DNA from: Saccharothrix coeruleofusca
Lineage (GTDB): Bacteria > Actinomycetota > Actinomycetes > Mycobacteriales > Pseudonocardiaceae
Reading direction: 5' to 3'
DNA length: 56,103 bases
Assembly: GCF_014648515.1 (NCBI RefSeq)
Contig: NZ_BMRG01000001.1
Span: 454,516 to 510,618, forward strand
In this document: positions 33,796 to 41,628 of the stretch, in pieces
Layout of the letters: every line of letters begins with the position of its first letter
Position numbering within the stretch: the stretch's first letter is position 1
Notes under the pieces: model-generated
What the model was told of the DNA's origin: nothing
What the model saw: the letters and a program-made list of their open reading frames with translations, nothing else
Database searches by the model: none
Position numbers and translations under genes: made by a program

Positions 33796-35607
33796 ATGGA
33801 CCGTCGACGGATCGCCGCGCTCGCCGCGGGCGCGGTGCTGTTCACCGGCGTGGTCGCGGTCCTGCGCGGCACCGGGGCCGACACCCCCGCCACCACGAGC
33901 GGCACGTCCGCCCCGCCGCCCACCTCGCTCGCGCCGTTCGCCGCCGAAGGCGTGCTGCTGCCCACCGCGGGCACACCGCCGCAGCCGCCCCGGGAGGTCC
34001 GGGTCGAGGCGGGCGGGCAGCGGCTGCGGGTGCGCTGGAGCGGTGACGCGCCCGGCTACGAGGTCCGCTGGGGCGCGGGCGAGGAGCTGGACCGCACCCG
34101 GCTGGTCGGGCTGTCCTCGGTGCAGCTGGACGGCCTGGAGAACGGGGTGGCGCACCGCGTCGAGGTGCGCGCGGTCGACGCCTTCGGCCTGCGCTCCGAG
34201 CCCGTGCGGGCCTCCGGCACCCCGCGCGAGGAGCCCCTGGACGACTACTGGCTGGTGGAGCGGTTCGACCAGCCCACCGCGCCGGACCCGACCCGCTGGC
34301 GGGTCGCCGCCGCGCCCGGTTGCGCCCGGACCGGTCCGGGCGCGGGCGACGACGGCCGCAGGCTGGTGATCAGCAGCTCCTGCGCGGCGGCCGCGGTGGC
34401 GCTGCGCTCGCGCACCCCGTTCGCGCTGCACGACGCGGACGTGCTGGGCCGGTTCGCGGCGGAGACCGACGCGCCCGGCGCGGACGGCGAGCTGTCCGTG
34501 GACCTGGTGCCCGGCCCGGTGACCTCGGTCAGCGGCGAGGCGCTGCCGCCCGACGCCCTGCGGGTGCGCGTGGCCACCGGCGGCAGCGGCACGTCCGTGG
34601 ACGTCCTGGTCCCCGAAGGCGCGTCGACGCGGGCGCTGCGCGAGCTGCCCGCGCTGGAACCGGGGATCACCCACCGCTGGGAGGTGGTGCTGCGCCGCGA
34701 CGGCGTGCGCGTGCTGCTGGACGGCGAGGCGGTCGCGGAGAGCCCGGTCGTGCCCCGGTGGCGCGAGGCGACGGCGCTGCTGTCGGTGTCCGGACCGACC
34801 GGGCAGCGCGTGCACGTGGACCGCGTGGCGTTCGACAGCGCACGCGCCGAAGCGCCGCCCACCGTGGTCCCGCCCCGGCTGGTCGTGGTCGGGGAGCAGC
34901 CCGACACGGCCGACACCGAGCCGGTCGACGGGGTGGCGGGCGGGCAGCTGCGGCTGACCCTGCTGCACTTCGAGGAGCCGACGACGCCGCCGGAGCTCAC
35001 CGCGCTGGTGGCGGGCGCGTCGGTGCCGCTGCGCCCCGCCGTGCCGGGCACGCCGTGGCGGCCCGACACCGGCTACCCGCTGGTCGCCGACCTGCCCCCG
35101 GACCTGCTGCGGCAGAAGGCGGGCGGCGCGCTGGAGGTGGCCGTGCCCACCCCGTTCCGCAGCAGGCCCACCCACCTGGACCTGGAGCTCACCCCGGCCC
35201 CCGGCGCGCGGCCCGCGACCGCCCCGCCGGTCGATCCGCTGCCGCCCGCCGAGACCGCGCCCGCCAGGGTCGTCGGCGCGGTGCTGGACGCGGCCGGGCA
35301 GCCGGTGCCCGGCGGAACCCCGGTGCGGCCCGGCAGGCTGGTGCTGGACCTGGCGCTGGACGGCACGGCGGGCCAGCGCGCCACGGGCGTCGCCGGGCTG
35401 GCCGGGTTCACCCTGTGGCTGGACGGCGACCGGGTGGCCGCCGTGCCCACCGACGCGGACGGACCGGGCGTGGCCGGGCGCTACCGGCTGGCGCTGAACA
35501 CCGGCGGTCTGGCCGAGGGGCCGCACATGATCGAGGTGCGGCTGTTCGGCAGTTCCGGTGAGACCCGCCCCACCTCGGCTTTCGTGCCGTTCTTCATCGG
35601 CCGGTGA
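33796..35607 (+). CDS. Secreted/anchored fibronectin-type protein, paralog B
   Basis: 603 residues, unknown function. Signal anchor MDRRRIAALAAGAVLFTGVV, then AVLR as in paralog A. A Thr/Pro-rich linker is followed by a fibronectin-like domain (PPREVRVEAGGQRLRVRWSG, AHRVEVRAVDAFGLRSEP), then YWLVERFDQPTAPDPTRWRV starting the beta-sandwich region and two further Ig-like modules. The final module ends RYRLALNTGGLAEGPHMIEV and resembles the end of paralog A. It is slightly longer than A because of linker and module-boundary insertions. The two genes look like an old tandem duplication. The thiolase starts 12 bases after the stop. Confidence 0.7.
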   Translation: MDRRRIAALAAGAVLFTGVVAVLRGTGADTPATTSGTSAPPPTSLAPFAAEGVLLPTAGTPPQPPREVRVEAGGQRLRVRWSGDAPGYEVRWGAGEELDRTRLVGLSSVQLDGLENGVAHRVEVRAVDAFGLRSEPVRASGTPREEPLDDYWLVERFDQPTAPDPTRWRVAAAPGCARTGPGAGDDGRRLVISSSCAAAAVALRSRTPFALHDADVLGRFAAETDAPGADGELSVDLVPGPVTSVSGEALPPDALRVRVATGGSGTSVDVLVPEGASTRALRELPALEPGITHRWEVVLRRDGVRVLLDGEAVAESPVVPRWREATALLSVSGPTGQRVHVDRVAFDSARAEAPPTVVPPRLVVVGEQPDTADTEPVDGVAGGQLRLTLLHFEEPTTPPELTALVAGASVPLRPAVPGTPWRPDTGYPLVADLPPDLLRQKAGGALEVAVPTPFRSRPTHLDLELTPAPGARPATAPPVDPLPPAETAPARVVGAVLDAAGQPVPGGTPVRPGRLVLDLALDGTAGQRATGVAGLAGFTLWLDGDRVAAVPTDADGPGVAGRYRLALNTGGLAEGPHMIEVRLFGSSGETRPTSAFVPFFIGR

Positions 35608-35619
35608 CAAAATGGCCCC

Positions 35620-36807
35620 ATGCGCCGCCCGCTGATCCTCGACGCCGCCCGGACCCCGTTCGGCCGCTACCGCGGTGGACTGTCCGGGGTGCGCGTCGAC
35701 GACCTGGCCGCGCTGCCGATCACCGAGCTGCTGCGCAGGCACCAGCCCGCGCTGGACCCGGCGCGGGTGGACGACGTGCTGCTGGGCAACACCAACGGCG
35801 CGGGCGAGGAGAACCGCGACGTGGGCCGGATGGCCGCGCTGCTGGCGGGCCTGCCGCCGACCGTGCCCGGCGTGGCGGTCAACCGGCTGTGCGCCTCCGG
35901 CGGCGAAGCGGTGGTGCAGGCGGCGCGGGCGCTGGCCATGGGTGACGCGGACCTGCTCGTCGCGGGCGGCGTGGAGGGCATGAGCCGGGCCCCGTTCGTC
36001 GTGCCGCGCCCCGATCAGGCGTTCCCCGAACGGATGGAATCGGTGTCCACCGCGCTGGGCTGGCGGCTGGTGAACCCGCGGATGCCGGACCGCTGGACGG
36101 TGCCGCTGGGCCGCGCGGCCGAGCAGGTGGCGGTGGAGCTGGGCATCACCCGCGAGCGGATGGACGCCTACGCGCTGCGCTCGCACCGCCGCGCCTCGGC
36201 GGCGTGGGACGCGGGCGTGCACGACGGCTTCGCGTTCCCGGTGCAGCTGCCGGACGGGACGGCGGTGCGGCGGGACGAGTCGGTGCGGCCGGAGACCAGC
36301 GCGGAGAAGCTGGCCAAGCTCAAGTCGGCGTTCACCGAAGGCGGCCCGGTGACGGCGGGCAACTCGTCACCGCTCAACGACGGCGCGGCGGCGATCCTGA
36401 TGGGCACCGAGGCGGTGGCCTCGGAGCTGGGCCTGGCCCCGCTGGGCGAGGTGCTGGGCAGCGCGGTGACCGCCGACGAGCCGCACCGGTTCACCCTCGC
36501 GCCGGTGGCCGCGATCCGCAAGCTGCTGGCGCGGCTGAAGGTCTCCGCCGAGGACGTCGACCTGTGGGAGCTCAACGAGGCGTTCGCGGCGATGGCGCTG
36601 TCGGTGCTGCACCACCTGCCCGAGGTGGACCGGGAGAAGGTCAACGTGCACGGCGGGGCGATCGCGTACGGGCACCCGCTGGGGGCGTCGATGCCGCGCG
36701 TGGTGGTCGACCTGTGCAGGCACCTGCGGGCGCGCGGCGGCGGGCTGGGCATCGCGGCGGCGTGCGTCGGCGTGGGCCAGGGCATGGCCATCGCCGTCCG
36801 CGTCTGA
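35620..36807 (+). CDS. Acetyl-CoA C-acyltransferase (thiolase)
   Basis: 395 residues, typical length. Catalytic nucleophile Cys91 in NRLCASGGEAV. The C-terminal histidine motif GGAIAYGHPLGAS and the second cysteine in AACVGVGQGMA are intact. NEAFAAMALSVL matches the conserved thiolase helix. The cytosolic enzyme cleaves 3-oxoacyl-CoA in beta-oxidation or condenses acetyl-CoA; the direction cannot be told from sequence. It starts 12 bases after the preceding surface-protein gene. No hydratase/dehydrogenase partner is adjacent. Confidence 0.92.
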   Translation: MRRPLILDAARTPFGRYRGGLSGVRVDDLAALPITELLRRHQPALDPARVDDVLLGNTNGAGEENRDVGRMAALLAGLPPTVPGVAVNRLCASGGEAVVQAARALAMGDADLLVAGGVEGMSRAPFVVPRPDQAFPERMESVSTALGWRLVNPRMPDRWTVPLGRAAEQVAVELGITRERMDAYALRSHRRASAAWDAGVHDGFAFPVQLPDGTAVRRDESVRPETSAEKLAKLKSAFTEGGPVTAGNSSPLNDGAAAILMGTEAVASELGLAPLGEVLGSAVTADEPHRFTLAPVAAIRKLLARLKVSAEDVDLWELNEAFAAMALSVLHHLPEVDREKVNVHGGAIAYGHPLGASMPRVVVDLCRHLRARGGGLGIAAACVGVGQGMAIAVRV

Positions 36808-36855
36808 CGCCGGTCGCGTCCGACCCCTTTCGCGGACCGCCATTCGCCCGGTCGA

Positions 36856-36973
36856 GCGATCTCGGTGAGGCGGGTGAGTGGGCTAAATTCGGCGACAGCC
36901 GAGACCGCTAGGTCGAGGAAGTGGACCAGGGCAGGCTCCCGCCGGACGACGGACGCCCTGGTCTCGCGCTCTC
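36856..36973 (+). repeat. Structured direct repeat, copy 1
   Basis: Aligns to copy 2 (offset 179 bases, one short gap) with conserved blocks GATCTCG, GTGGGCT, TTCGG, CAGCCGAG, CGAGGAAGTG, CGGACG and TCGCGCT. Two internal hairpins: GACC (36903-36906) / GGTC (36911-36914) with loop GCTA, and GACCAGGGC (36924-36932) / GCCCTGGTC (36955-36963). GGCT (36881-36884) can also pair with AGCC (36897-36900). Both covarying stems differ in sequence, but not pairing, from copy 2. Either strand could be the transcribed one; plus is shown only for reference. Confidence 0.7.
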
Positions 36974-37034
36974 GCCGGATCGCGGATGCCCGAGTTCACC
37001 GTCCCCGCACACAGATGGTCACCTACCCAGTCAG

Positions 37035-37150
37035 GTGATCTCGACGAGGTGGGGCGGTGGGCTGGGTTCGGTGGCAGCCGAGGTCGCTCGACCGAGGAAG
37101 TGAGCCCTGGTAGGCCCGTCGGACGGCGGGAGCCAGGGCTTCGCGCTGTC
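37035..37150 (+). repeat. Structured direct repeat, copy 2
   Basis: Matching hairpins are GGTC (37082-37085) / GACC (37090-37093) with loop GCTC, and AGCCCTGG (37103-37110) / CCAGGGCT (37133-37140). Compared with copy 1, the long stem differs at five base pairs, four exchanged as Watson-Crick pairs and one becoming G-U; the short stem exchanges two pairs. Such compensatory change is the signature of selection on structure. It may be a tandem non-coding RNA or a REP-like palindromic element. Confidence 0.7.
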
Positions 37151-37217
37151 AGCGGAGCCGTAGGCGCGACGTTGACCGGAACCGGGCGCGCAAGCGTTTG
37201 CTCGCCCGATGCGGTGA

Positions 37218-37841
37218 TCAGATGCGCTGCGCGACCCTCGGGTAGTCGACCACCAGGCCCTCGGCGTCGACCGTGATGTCCTCCTGGAACTCCCCGCTGG
37301 TGAACGACACCACCGAGTGCTCCTCCCCCACCGACACGGTCCGGTAGCTCTGCCGCACCAGCCGCACCGACAGGTCGGGCAGGCTGACGTGGACCACCGG
37401 CAGCTCGTGCTCGGCGGGCTCGCGGTGCAGGTTGAGCCGCCGGATGGGGATGGAGTTGAACATGACGGCGTACTGCACGTCGACGTCGATGGCCCCGTCG
37501 AAGTCCGCCCGCTCGGCGCCCTGGCCCCGGTCGACCAGCCACGCGCCCTCGGAGGACCGGCTCAGCGAGAGGTGCCGCTCCTCGGACACCGTCGCCGAGC
37601 GCAGCAGCAGCCGCGACACCGCGCCGGTCTCGCCGATGGACAGCTCGAACGACCCGCTGAACTGCTCCTCGGGTCCGGCCGCGACGAGCCTGCCGGAGGC
37701 GCGCAGCTTGCGCTCCGAGACCAGCACGCGGACCTGCTCCAGCCGCGGCACGGCGTAGCCCTGCCACGTGACCATGTGCGCGAGAGGAGAGCGGGCCTCC
37801 CCGCCGGGGGCGACCCGCTCAGCCGTGTTGAACGAGTTCAT
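37218..37841 (-). CDS. Putative glycolipid-binding domain protein
   Basis: 207 residues. Matches the actinobacterial putative glycolipid-binding family: WQGYAVPRLEQVRVLVSERK, SVSEERHLSLSRSSEGAWLV-like central strands (seen as ATVSEERHLSLSRSSEGAW), VDVQYAVMFNSIPIRRLNLH and a C-terminal VSFTSGEFQEDITVDAEGLV then VDYPRVAQR. No signal peptide, so probably cytosolic. AAGGAG sits 5 bases before the ATG at 37841, which decides the start against an in-frame codon 5 residues upstream. Function is not established beyond the family name. Confidence 0.85.
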   Translation of the reverse strand: MNSFNTAERVAPGGEARSPLAHMVTWQGYAVPRLEQVRVLVSERKLRASGRLVAAGPEEQFSGSFELSIGETGAVSRLLLRSATVSEERHLSLSRSSEGAWLVDRGQGAERADFDGAIDVDVQYAVMFNSIPIRRLNLHREPAEHELPVVHVSLPDLSVRLVRQSYRTVSVGEEHSVVSFTSGEFQEDITVDAEGLVVDYPRVAQRI

Positions 37842-37904
37842 GGTGCTCCTTCGCACTCCCGACGCAGGGTACCCGAAGGCTCCCGGCGTCCCCAGTGACA
37901 GCGA

Positions 37905-37937
37905 AACGGCCCCCTCAGGACTCCCGAGGGGGCCGTT
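37905..37937. terminator. Terminator between surface protein and glycolipid-binding genes
   Basis: AACGGCCCCCTC and GAGGGGGCCGTT form a perfect 12-bp stem with a 9-base loop, 19 bases beyond the stop of the minus-strand surface-protein gene at 37956. Confidence 0.8.
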
Positions 37938-37955
37938 CGCGGTGGTGCTGCGGTG

Positions 37956-39185
37956 TTACGCGGTCTTGCGGCGGCGCATCACGATGATCGTGGCGGCACC
38001 GGCGCCGACCAGGCCCAGGCCGATCAGCAGCGGCACGAAGATCGACGCGCCGGTCGAGGCCAGGTCGTCGTTCTCACCGCCACCGGCGACCGCGGTGGTC
38101 GTCGTGGTGGTGGGCGCCGTGCTGGTGGTCGCCTCGGTCGTCGTGGTGGCCGGGGCCGTCGTGGTGGTGGTCGCCTCGGTGGTCGTGGTGGTGGTCGGCA
38201 CCACGGCCTCGGCCCAGTCCGCCTTGGCGCCGACCTCGACCTTGACCTTGGACGGGGTGGCGATGATCAGCGACTGGGTCTTCTTGTTCCGGTCGCTGCT
38301 GACGAACAGGCGGCCGTGGCGCAGCTCGGCGTTGGCCTCGACGCTGAACTCGACCTTGCCGGGCTTGGTGCCCTGGGCGACGCTGACGTAGACCTCGCCG
38401 GTCTTGACGTCGGCCTGCGCGGCGAACTCGCCTTCCTTGGCGGTGGCCAGCTCGGTGCCGTTCTTGTCGGTCAGCTTGACGCCCTGGGGCAGGTCGGCCT
38501 TGAGCACGACCTTGTCCGCCGTGGTGGTCACGGTGAACGGGCCGATCAGCTCACCGGCCTTGCCGCTGAGCGACTCGGGGGCGACGCTCAGGGTCGGGCT
38601 GGGCTCCTGGTCGATGCCGGTGTTGGCGGCGCCGGTCAGGTACTTGTAGACCGCGAAGACGTCCTCGTCGGTCTTCTTGTCCTTGTCGGTGGCGTCCTCG
38701 CGCAGCACGGCGCCGTCGGTGTAGTGCCAGATCGCCGCCTGGGTGGCCGTGATGGCCTCCTTGGCGTCGATGTCCTTGCCGGTCTTCTCGCCCAGCACGG
38801 ACGGCTTCACCTGCGGGTAGCTGTTGTGCAGGATCCAGTTGACGAACTTGCTGTTCTGCTTGAACTTCGTCTGCTCGTTCGGGTGCTGGTCCCAGGGCAC
38901 CTCGGACAGCGGGGTGCCGTCCTTGAGCGGGGTGGGCAGCTCGACGCAGTAGGCGCGGGCGCGGGTGTCGGCGGCGCCCTCGGTGATCTTCAGGCCGATG
39001 AGGCTGGTGCCCTCGGACTTGTGCTTGCCCCGGTCGTCCAGGTTGACGGTGAGGCCGTTCTCGCCCGCACCGCGGTCGGGCTCGACCTTGACGGTGTCCG
39101 CGAACGCGGGCAGGGCGGCGGGCGCCATTGCCAGGGAGGCGCCGAGGATCGCAGCCCCGATCCGCGTCAAGTTCCGGGATGCCAT
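37956..39185 (-). CDS. Thioester-domain surface protein with sortase (LAxTG) signal
   Basis: 409 residues. Sec signal peptide (MASRNLTRIGAAILGASLAM, cleaved near ALPAFA). The next ~140 residues carry thioester-domain hallmarks: a cysteine in RARAYCVELPT (Cys80) and a glutamine in ITATQAAIWHYTDG (Gln149), which in this family form an internal Cys-Gln thioester that binds host or surface amines covalently. A beta-sandwich stalk follows, then a long Thr-rich spacer (EATTTTT-type), LASTG, a membrane helix and RRRK, a class E sortase anchor. AAGGAG lies 5 bases before the ATG. In actinomycetes such proteins are cell-wall adhesins of aerial or vegetative mycelium. The 378 bases upstream are unusually AT-rich. 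Confidence 0.88.
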   Translation of the reverse strand: MASRNLTRIGAAILGASLAMAPAALPAFADTVKVEPDRGAGENGLTVNLDDRGKHKSEGTSLIGLKITEGAADTRARAYCVELPTPLKDGTPLSEVPWDQHPNEQTKFKQNSKFVNWILHNSYPQVKPSVLGEKTGKDIDAKEAITATQAAIWHYTDGAVLREDATDKDKKTDEDVFAVYKYLTGAANTGIDQEPSPTLSVAPESLSGKAGELIGPFTVTTTADKVVLKADLPQGVKLTDKNGTELATAKEGEFAAQADVKTGEVYVSVAQGTKPGKVEFSVEANAELRHGRLFVSSDRNKKTQSLIIATPSKVKVEVGAKADWAEAVVPTTTTTTEATTTTTAPATTTTEATTSTAPTTTTTTAVAGGGENDDLASTGASIFVPLLIGLGLVGAGAATIIVMRRRKTA

Positions 39186-39563
39186 GTGTCTCCTTGAGGC
39201 TCGCGAGGGTAGCCCGTTGGTGTAGTCAAGGCGGCGGTCCGTGCCGTTCGGTGGGCCTCCGCGCAGGGGCTCCGACACCAAATCGACAGGAATCGGCGGA
39301 ACGATATCCGACTGGGGTACCCCGTTCAGCGGTGGTCAACCCATCAATTTTCGGCGGTTCTACCTGCGCAAATTCGCTACCACCATCCACTGTGGACGAA
39401 TTCCGGCCCGGCGAATCCACCGCGAGGAGTCCAGTTCGGACTTCAGCGAACTGGACATACCCCACCTTCCCTGAGGGCGTTTCCGCAGATCAACGCCGGG
39501 AAGCCGGGCCACCCCCCGACCAGTGGAGCATGATCCGAAATCGTACTGTTATGCAAAAGTGAT
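39186..39563. other. 378-base intergenic stretch upstream of the thioester protein
   Basis: Lower GC than the surroundings. It must contain the promoter of the thioester-protein gene (minus) and the 3' flank of the methyltransferase gene. Short frames exist on both strands but lack credible starts, ribosome sites or codon bias. I see no repeat or strong hairpin beyond short palindromes. Confidence 0.5.
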
Positions 39564-40778
39564 CTAGGCGACCAACCCGGAGGGCACCACCGGTCGGATG
39601 TCCCCCACCCGCAACGAGGTCCCCGGCAGGCACAGGTCCTTGGCCGTGGGCGGCACCCCGGACAGCATCCACCGCACCAGCGAGGCCAGCTGGTAGGAGA
39701 TCAGCGGCGGCACCGCGTCGCCCAGGTGGCGGTAGGCGTTGCCCAGCACCGACACGTCGAACCGGAACCGGCGCGGGAAGCCCTGCAGCAGCGCCATCTC
39801 CCGCACCGTGCACAACCGGTGCTGCTCCGGGTGGGCGTACCGGCCGTTGCCCACGTGCGCGCACTCCCGCTTGATGGTGCGCGCGGGCTCGTCCCACCAC
39901 ATCCGCCCGTAGACGTCGGGGTGCGACCCCCACCGGCCCGCCTCGATGATCTTGCGCTGCGCCGGGTTGAGCAGGACCTCGGTCTCCGGCGAGCCCACCA
40001 GGTCCGCCCACGAGCCGCCGTCGGCCGGGATCGCGCGCATCCGGTCCATGGTCCGGTCCCGGCGGAACGACGGCGAGACGTGCATCGGGTCCTCCGGGTG
40101 CGCCCGGCCCGCCTCCACCGGCGGCAGCTTGCCGATCGCCCGCCGCACGGTCACCGCCGAGGGCCGCACCTCCCAGCCGCGCCACAGGTCCGCCATCGTG
40201 CGCAGCGGCAGCCCCCCGTCCACCGCCACCACCACGGCGCGCTCGCGCAGCTGCGGCAGGCCGAACCGGGACAGCATGTGCGAACTGGCGTCCACCTCGT
40301 AGCCGAGCGCTACCAGCTGCTCGGCCAAGCCCTCCAGGTGGTGGCGCTGCTTGCCCTTCACCAGCTCGCGCGCGTTCTCCAGCAGCATCACCTTGGGCCG
40401 CAGCTCGGCCACGAACGCGGCCACCCGGCCCACCAGCGAGTTGCGCGGGTCGTCGCGCAGGTGGTTGGCCGCGGTGATCCGGGTGAACCCCGAGCACGGC
40501 GGGCAGGCCACCAGCACGTCCAGCTCGCCCCGCCGCAGCCCCCACACCTCGCGCAGCACCCCGGGGTCGATCCGGCCCAGGTCCACCTGCAGCGGGTCGA
40601 CGCCGATGTTGTCGCGGTAGATCCCGTTGCAGCGCAACGACCCCAGCGGCGACGACGGCTTGCCCACCTGGGCGTCGGCGGCGCCGACCACGGTGAAGTC
40701 GCGGTGCGCCTGGAAGCCGAGGCTCATGCCGCCCGCACCGGAGAACAGGTCGACGACCTTGTAGGGGGATCCGCGCAC
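39564..40778 (-). CDS. DNA (cytosine-5) methyltransferase, orphan
   Basis: 404 residues. C5-methyltransferase motifs appear in order: motif I DLFSGAGGMSLGF (residues 10-22), motif IV ACPPCSGFTRI with catalytic Cys95, motif VI VMLLENA, motif VIII QLRERAVVVAV, a target-recognition region, and motif X NAYRHLGDAVPPLISYQLAS. Cys95 follows PP as in Dcm enzymes, but the usual PCQ is PCS. No restriction endonuclease or Vsr gene is adjacent, so it may be epigenetic or self-protecting. GTG at 40778 is chosen because TACGAT ends 7 bases upstream (leaderless). It diverges from the HEAT-like gene with an 18-bp palindrome in between. Confidence 0.88.
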   Translation of the reverse strand: MRGSPYKVVDLFSGAGGMSLGFQAHRDFTVVGAADAQVGKPSSPLGSLRCNGIYRDNIGVDPLQVDLGRIDPGVLREVWGLRRGELDVLVACPPCSGFTRITAANHLRDDPRNSLVGRVAAFVAELRPKVMLLENARELVKGKQRHHLEGLAEQLVALGYEVDASSHMLSRFGLPQLRERAVVVAVDGGLPLRTMADLWRGWEVRPSAVTVRRAIGKLPPVEAGRAHPEDPMHVSPSFRRDRTMDRMRAIPADGGSWADLVGSPETEVLLNPAQRKIIEAGRWGSHPDVYGRMWWDEPARTIKRECAHVGNGRYAHPEQHRLCTVREMALLQGFPRRFRFDVSVLGNAYRHLGDAVPPLISYQLASLVRWMLSGVPPTAKDLCLPGTSLRVGDIRPVVPSGLVA

Positions 40779-40785
40779 GGCGGTG

Positions 40786-40791
40786 ATCGTA
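40786..40791 (-). promoter_or_regulatory. Putative -10 box of the methyltransferase (leaderless)
   Basis: On the minus strand TACGAT is followed by 7 bases and the GTG start at 40778. No ribosome binding site is present. Confidence 0.5.
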
Positions 40792-40801
40792 CGGTGGACA
40801 T

Positions 40802-40819
40802 GTGACGACACCTCGTCAC
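40802..40819. promoter_or_regulatory. Operator-like palindrome between divergent methyltransferase and HEAT-like genes
   Basis: GTGACGA-CACC-TCGTCAC is a perfect palindrome with 7-bp arms. It lies 10 bases upstream of the methyltransferase -10 box and 28 bases upstream of the HEAT-like gene's -10 box, so a bound protein could control both. No HTH protein is encoded immediately beside it; the methyltransferase itself could be the binder. Confidence 0.55.
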
Positions 40820-40847
40820 GGTCGACCCGGTCGGGCGGCGCATCACG

Positions 40848-40853
40848 TAGCTT
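40848..40853 (+). promoter_or_regulatory. Putative -10 box of the HEAT-like gene (leaderless)
   Basis: TAGCTT, then 7 bases, then the ATG at 40861. No ribosome binding site. Confidence 0.5.
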
Positions 40854-40860
40854 GCCCGGC

Positions 40861-41628
40861 ATGGAGCTGCCACCCGCCTGGCAACGGCCGGACCCGTTGC
40901 GCGGCTTGGAGGACGTGCCGTGGCACGAGCTGTCCGGCGGGTCCGGTGTGGACGACGAGCTGCGCGGCGCGGCCGAGGGCGACCAGGGCGCGTGCGACCG
41001 GCTGGCCGCGCGGCTGCTGGACGAGGACACCGTCTCCGAGGCCAGCGCGTGGGCCGTGCCGTTCCTGGTCGAGCTCGGGGCCAGCTACAAGGTCCCCCCG
41101 GACAGCCGCGACCGGGTGATCTTCCTGCTCGCCGCGCTGGCCCTGGCCGGAGCCGGGTTCACCGAGGACGGCAGGCGCACCTGGCGGCGGTGGAACCCGC
41201 TGGGCCGCGAGCTGCCCCGGCGGCCACCGGACTGGATCACCCAGACCCGCTACGCCGTGGCCAAGGGCGCCCCCAAGGTGTTCGAGGCGCTGGGCGGCGC
41301 GCGGGTGGCCTGCTCGGTGGCGCTGGCCGTCGCGGTGCCCGAAGTGGTCCCGCGCCACGTCGCCGACGTGGCGCGGGACATCGTCTTCGCGGGCACCTTC
41401 CCCGAGCCGCTGGCCGACGCCGCCGCCGTCGCGCTGCACCTGGTCAACGGCTGGCCCACCGACGAGGGCTGGGTCTACGCCATCGCCCAGGGCCACCCCG
41501 ACGTGCTGCGCGACTACGAGGAAGGCGCTTACCCGCCCAACCAGCCCCACGAGGTCACCCTCCAGCTGATGGGCTACCGCTACGCCTACCTGAGCGTGTA
41601 CGGGGAGCGGGCGCGGGTCACGCGGTGA
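40861..41628 (+). CDS. HEAT-like repeat protein of unknown function
   Basis: 255 residues. The N-terminal segment (LEDVPWHELSGGSGVDDELR, EASAWAVPFLVELGASYKVP) follows the pattern of actinobacterial HEAT-like proteins (W..L.HAYG.A.DVPELLR...A..AVPFL) that often occur near toxins or as immunity-type proteins. The rest is helical with no catalytic motif. The ATG at 40861 is supported by the leaderless -10 box. It is divergent from the cytosine methyltransferase and overlaps the 3' end of the ATP-grasp gene by 11 bases tail to tail. A functional link to the methyltransferase is suggested only by the shared intergenic palindrome. Confidence 0.65.
   Translation: MELPPAWQRPDPLRGLEDVPWHELSGGSGVDDELRGAAEGDQGACDRLAARLLDEDTVSEASAWAVPFLVELGASYKVPPDSRDRVIFLLAALALAGAGFTEDGRRTWRRWNPLGRELPRRPPDWITQTRYAVAKGAPKVFEALGGARVACSVALAVAVPEVVPRHVADVARDIVFAGTFPEPLADAAAVALHLVNGWPTDEGWVYAIAQGHPDVLRDYEEGAYPPNQPHEVTLQLMGYRYAYLSVYGERARVTR

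Larger units (their letters stand above)
36808..37217. other. 410-base gene-free region between convergent genes
   Basis: Lies between the 3' ends of the thiolase (plus) and the glycolipid-binding gene (minus). No coding sequence is supported. It is almost filled by two related ~117-base direct repeats, 36856-36973 and 37035-37150, described separately. About 65 bases at the right end (37151-37217) show nothing recognisable. Confidence 0.75.

Noticed and set aside
39226-39474. Short frames on both strands in the AT-richer gap before the methyltransferase gene
   Set aside because: No start signals, no family resemblance, and overlap of opposite frames; treated as non-coding.
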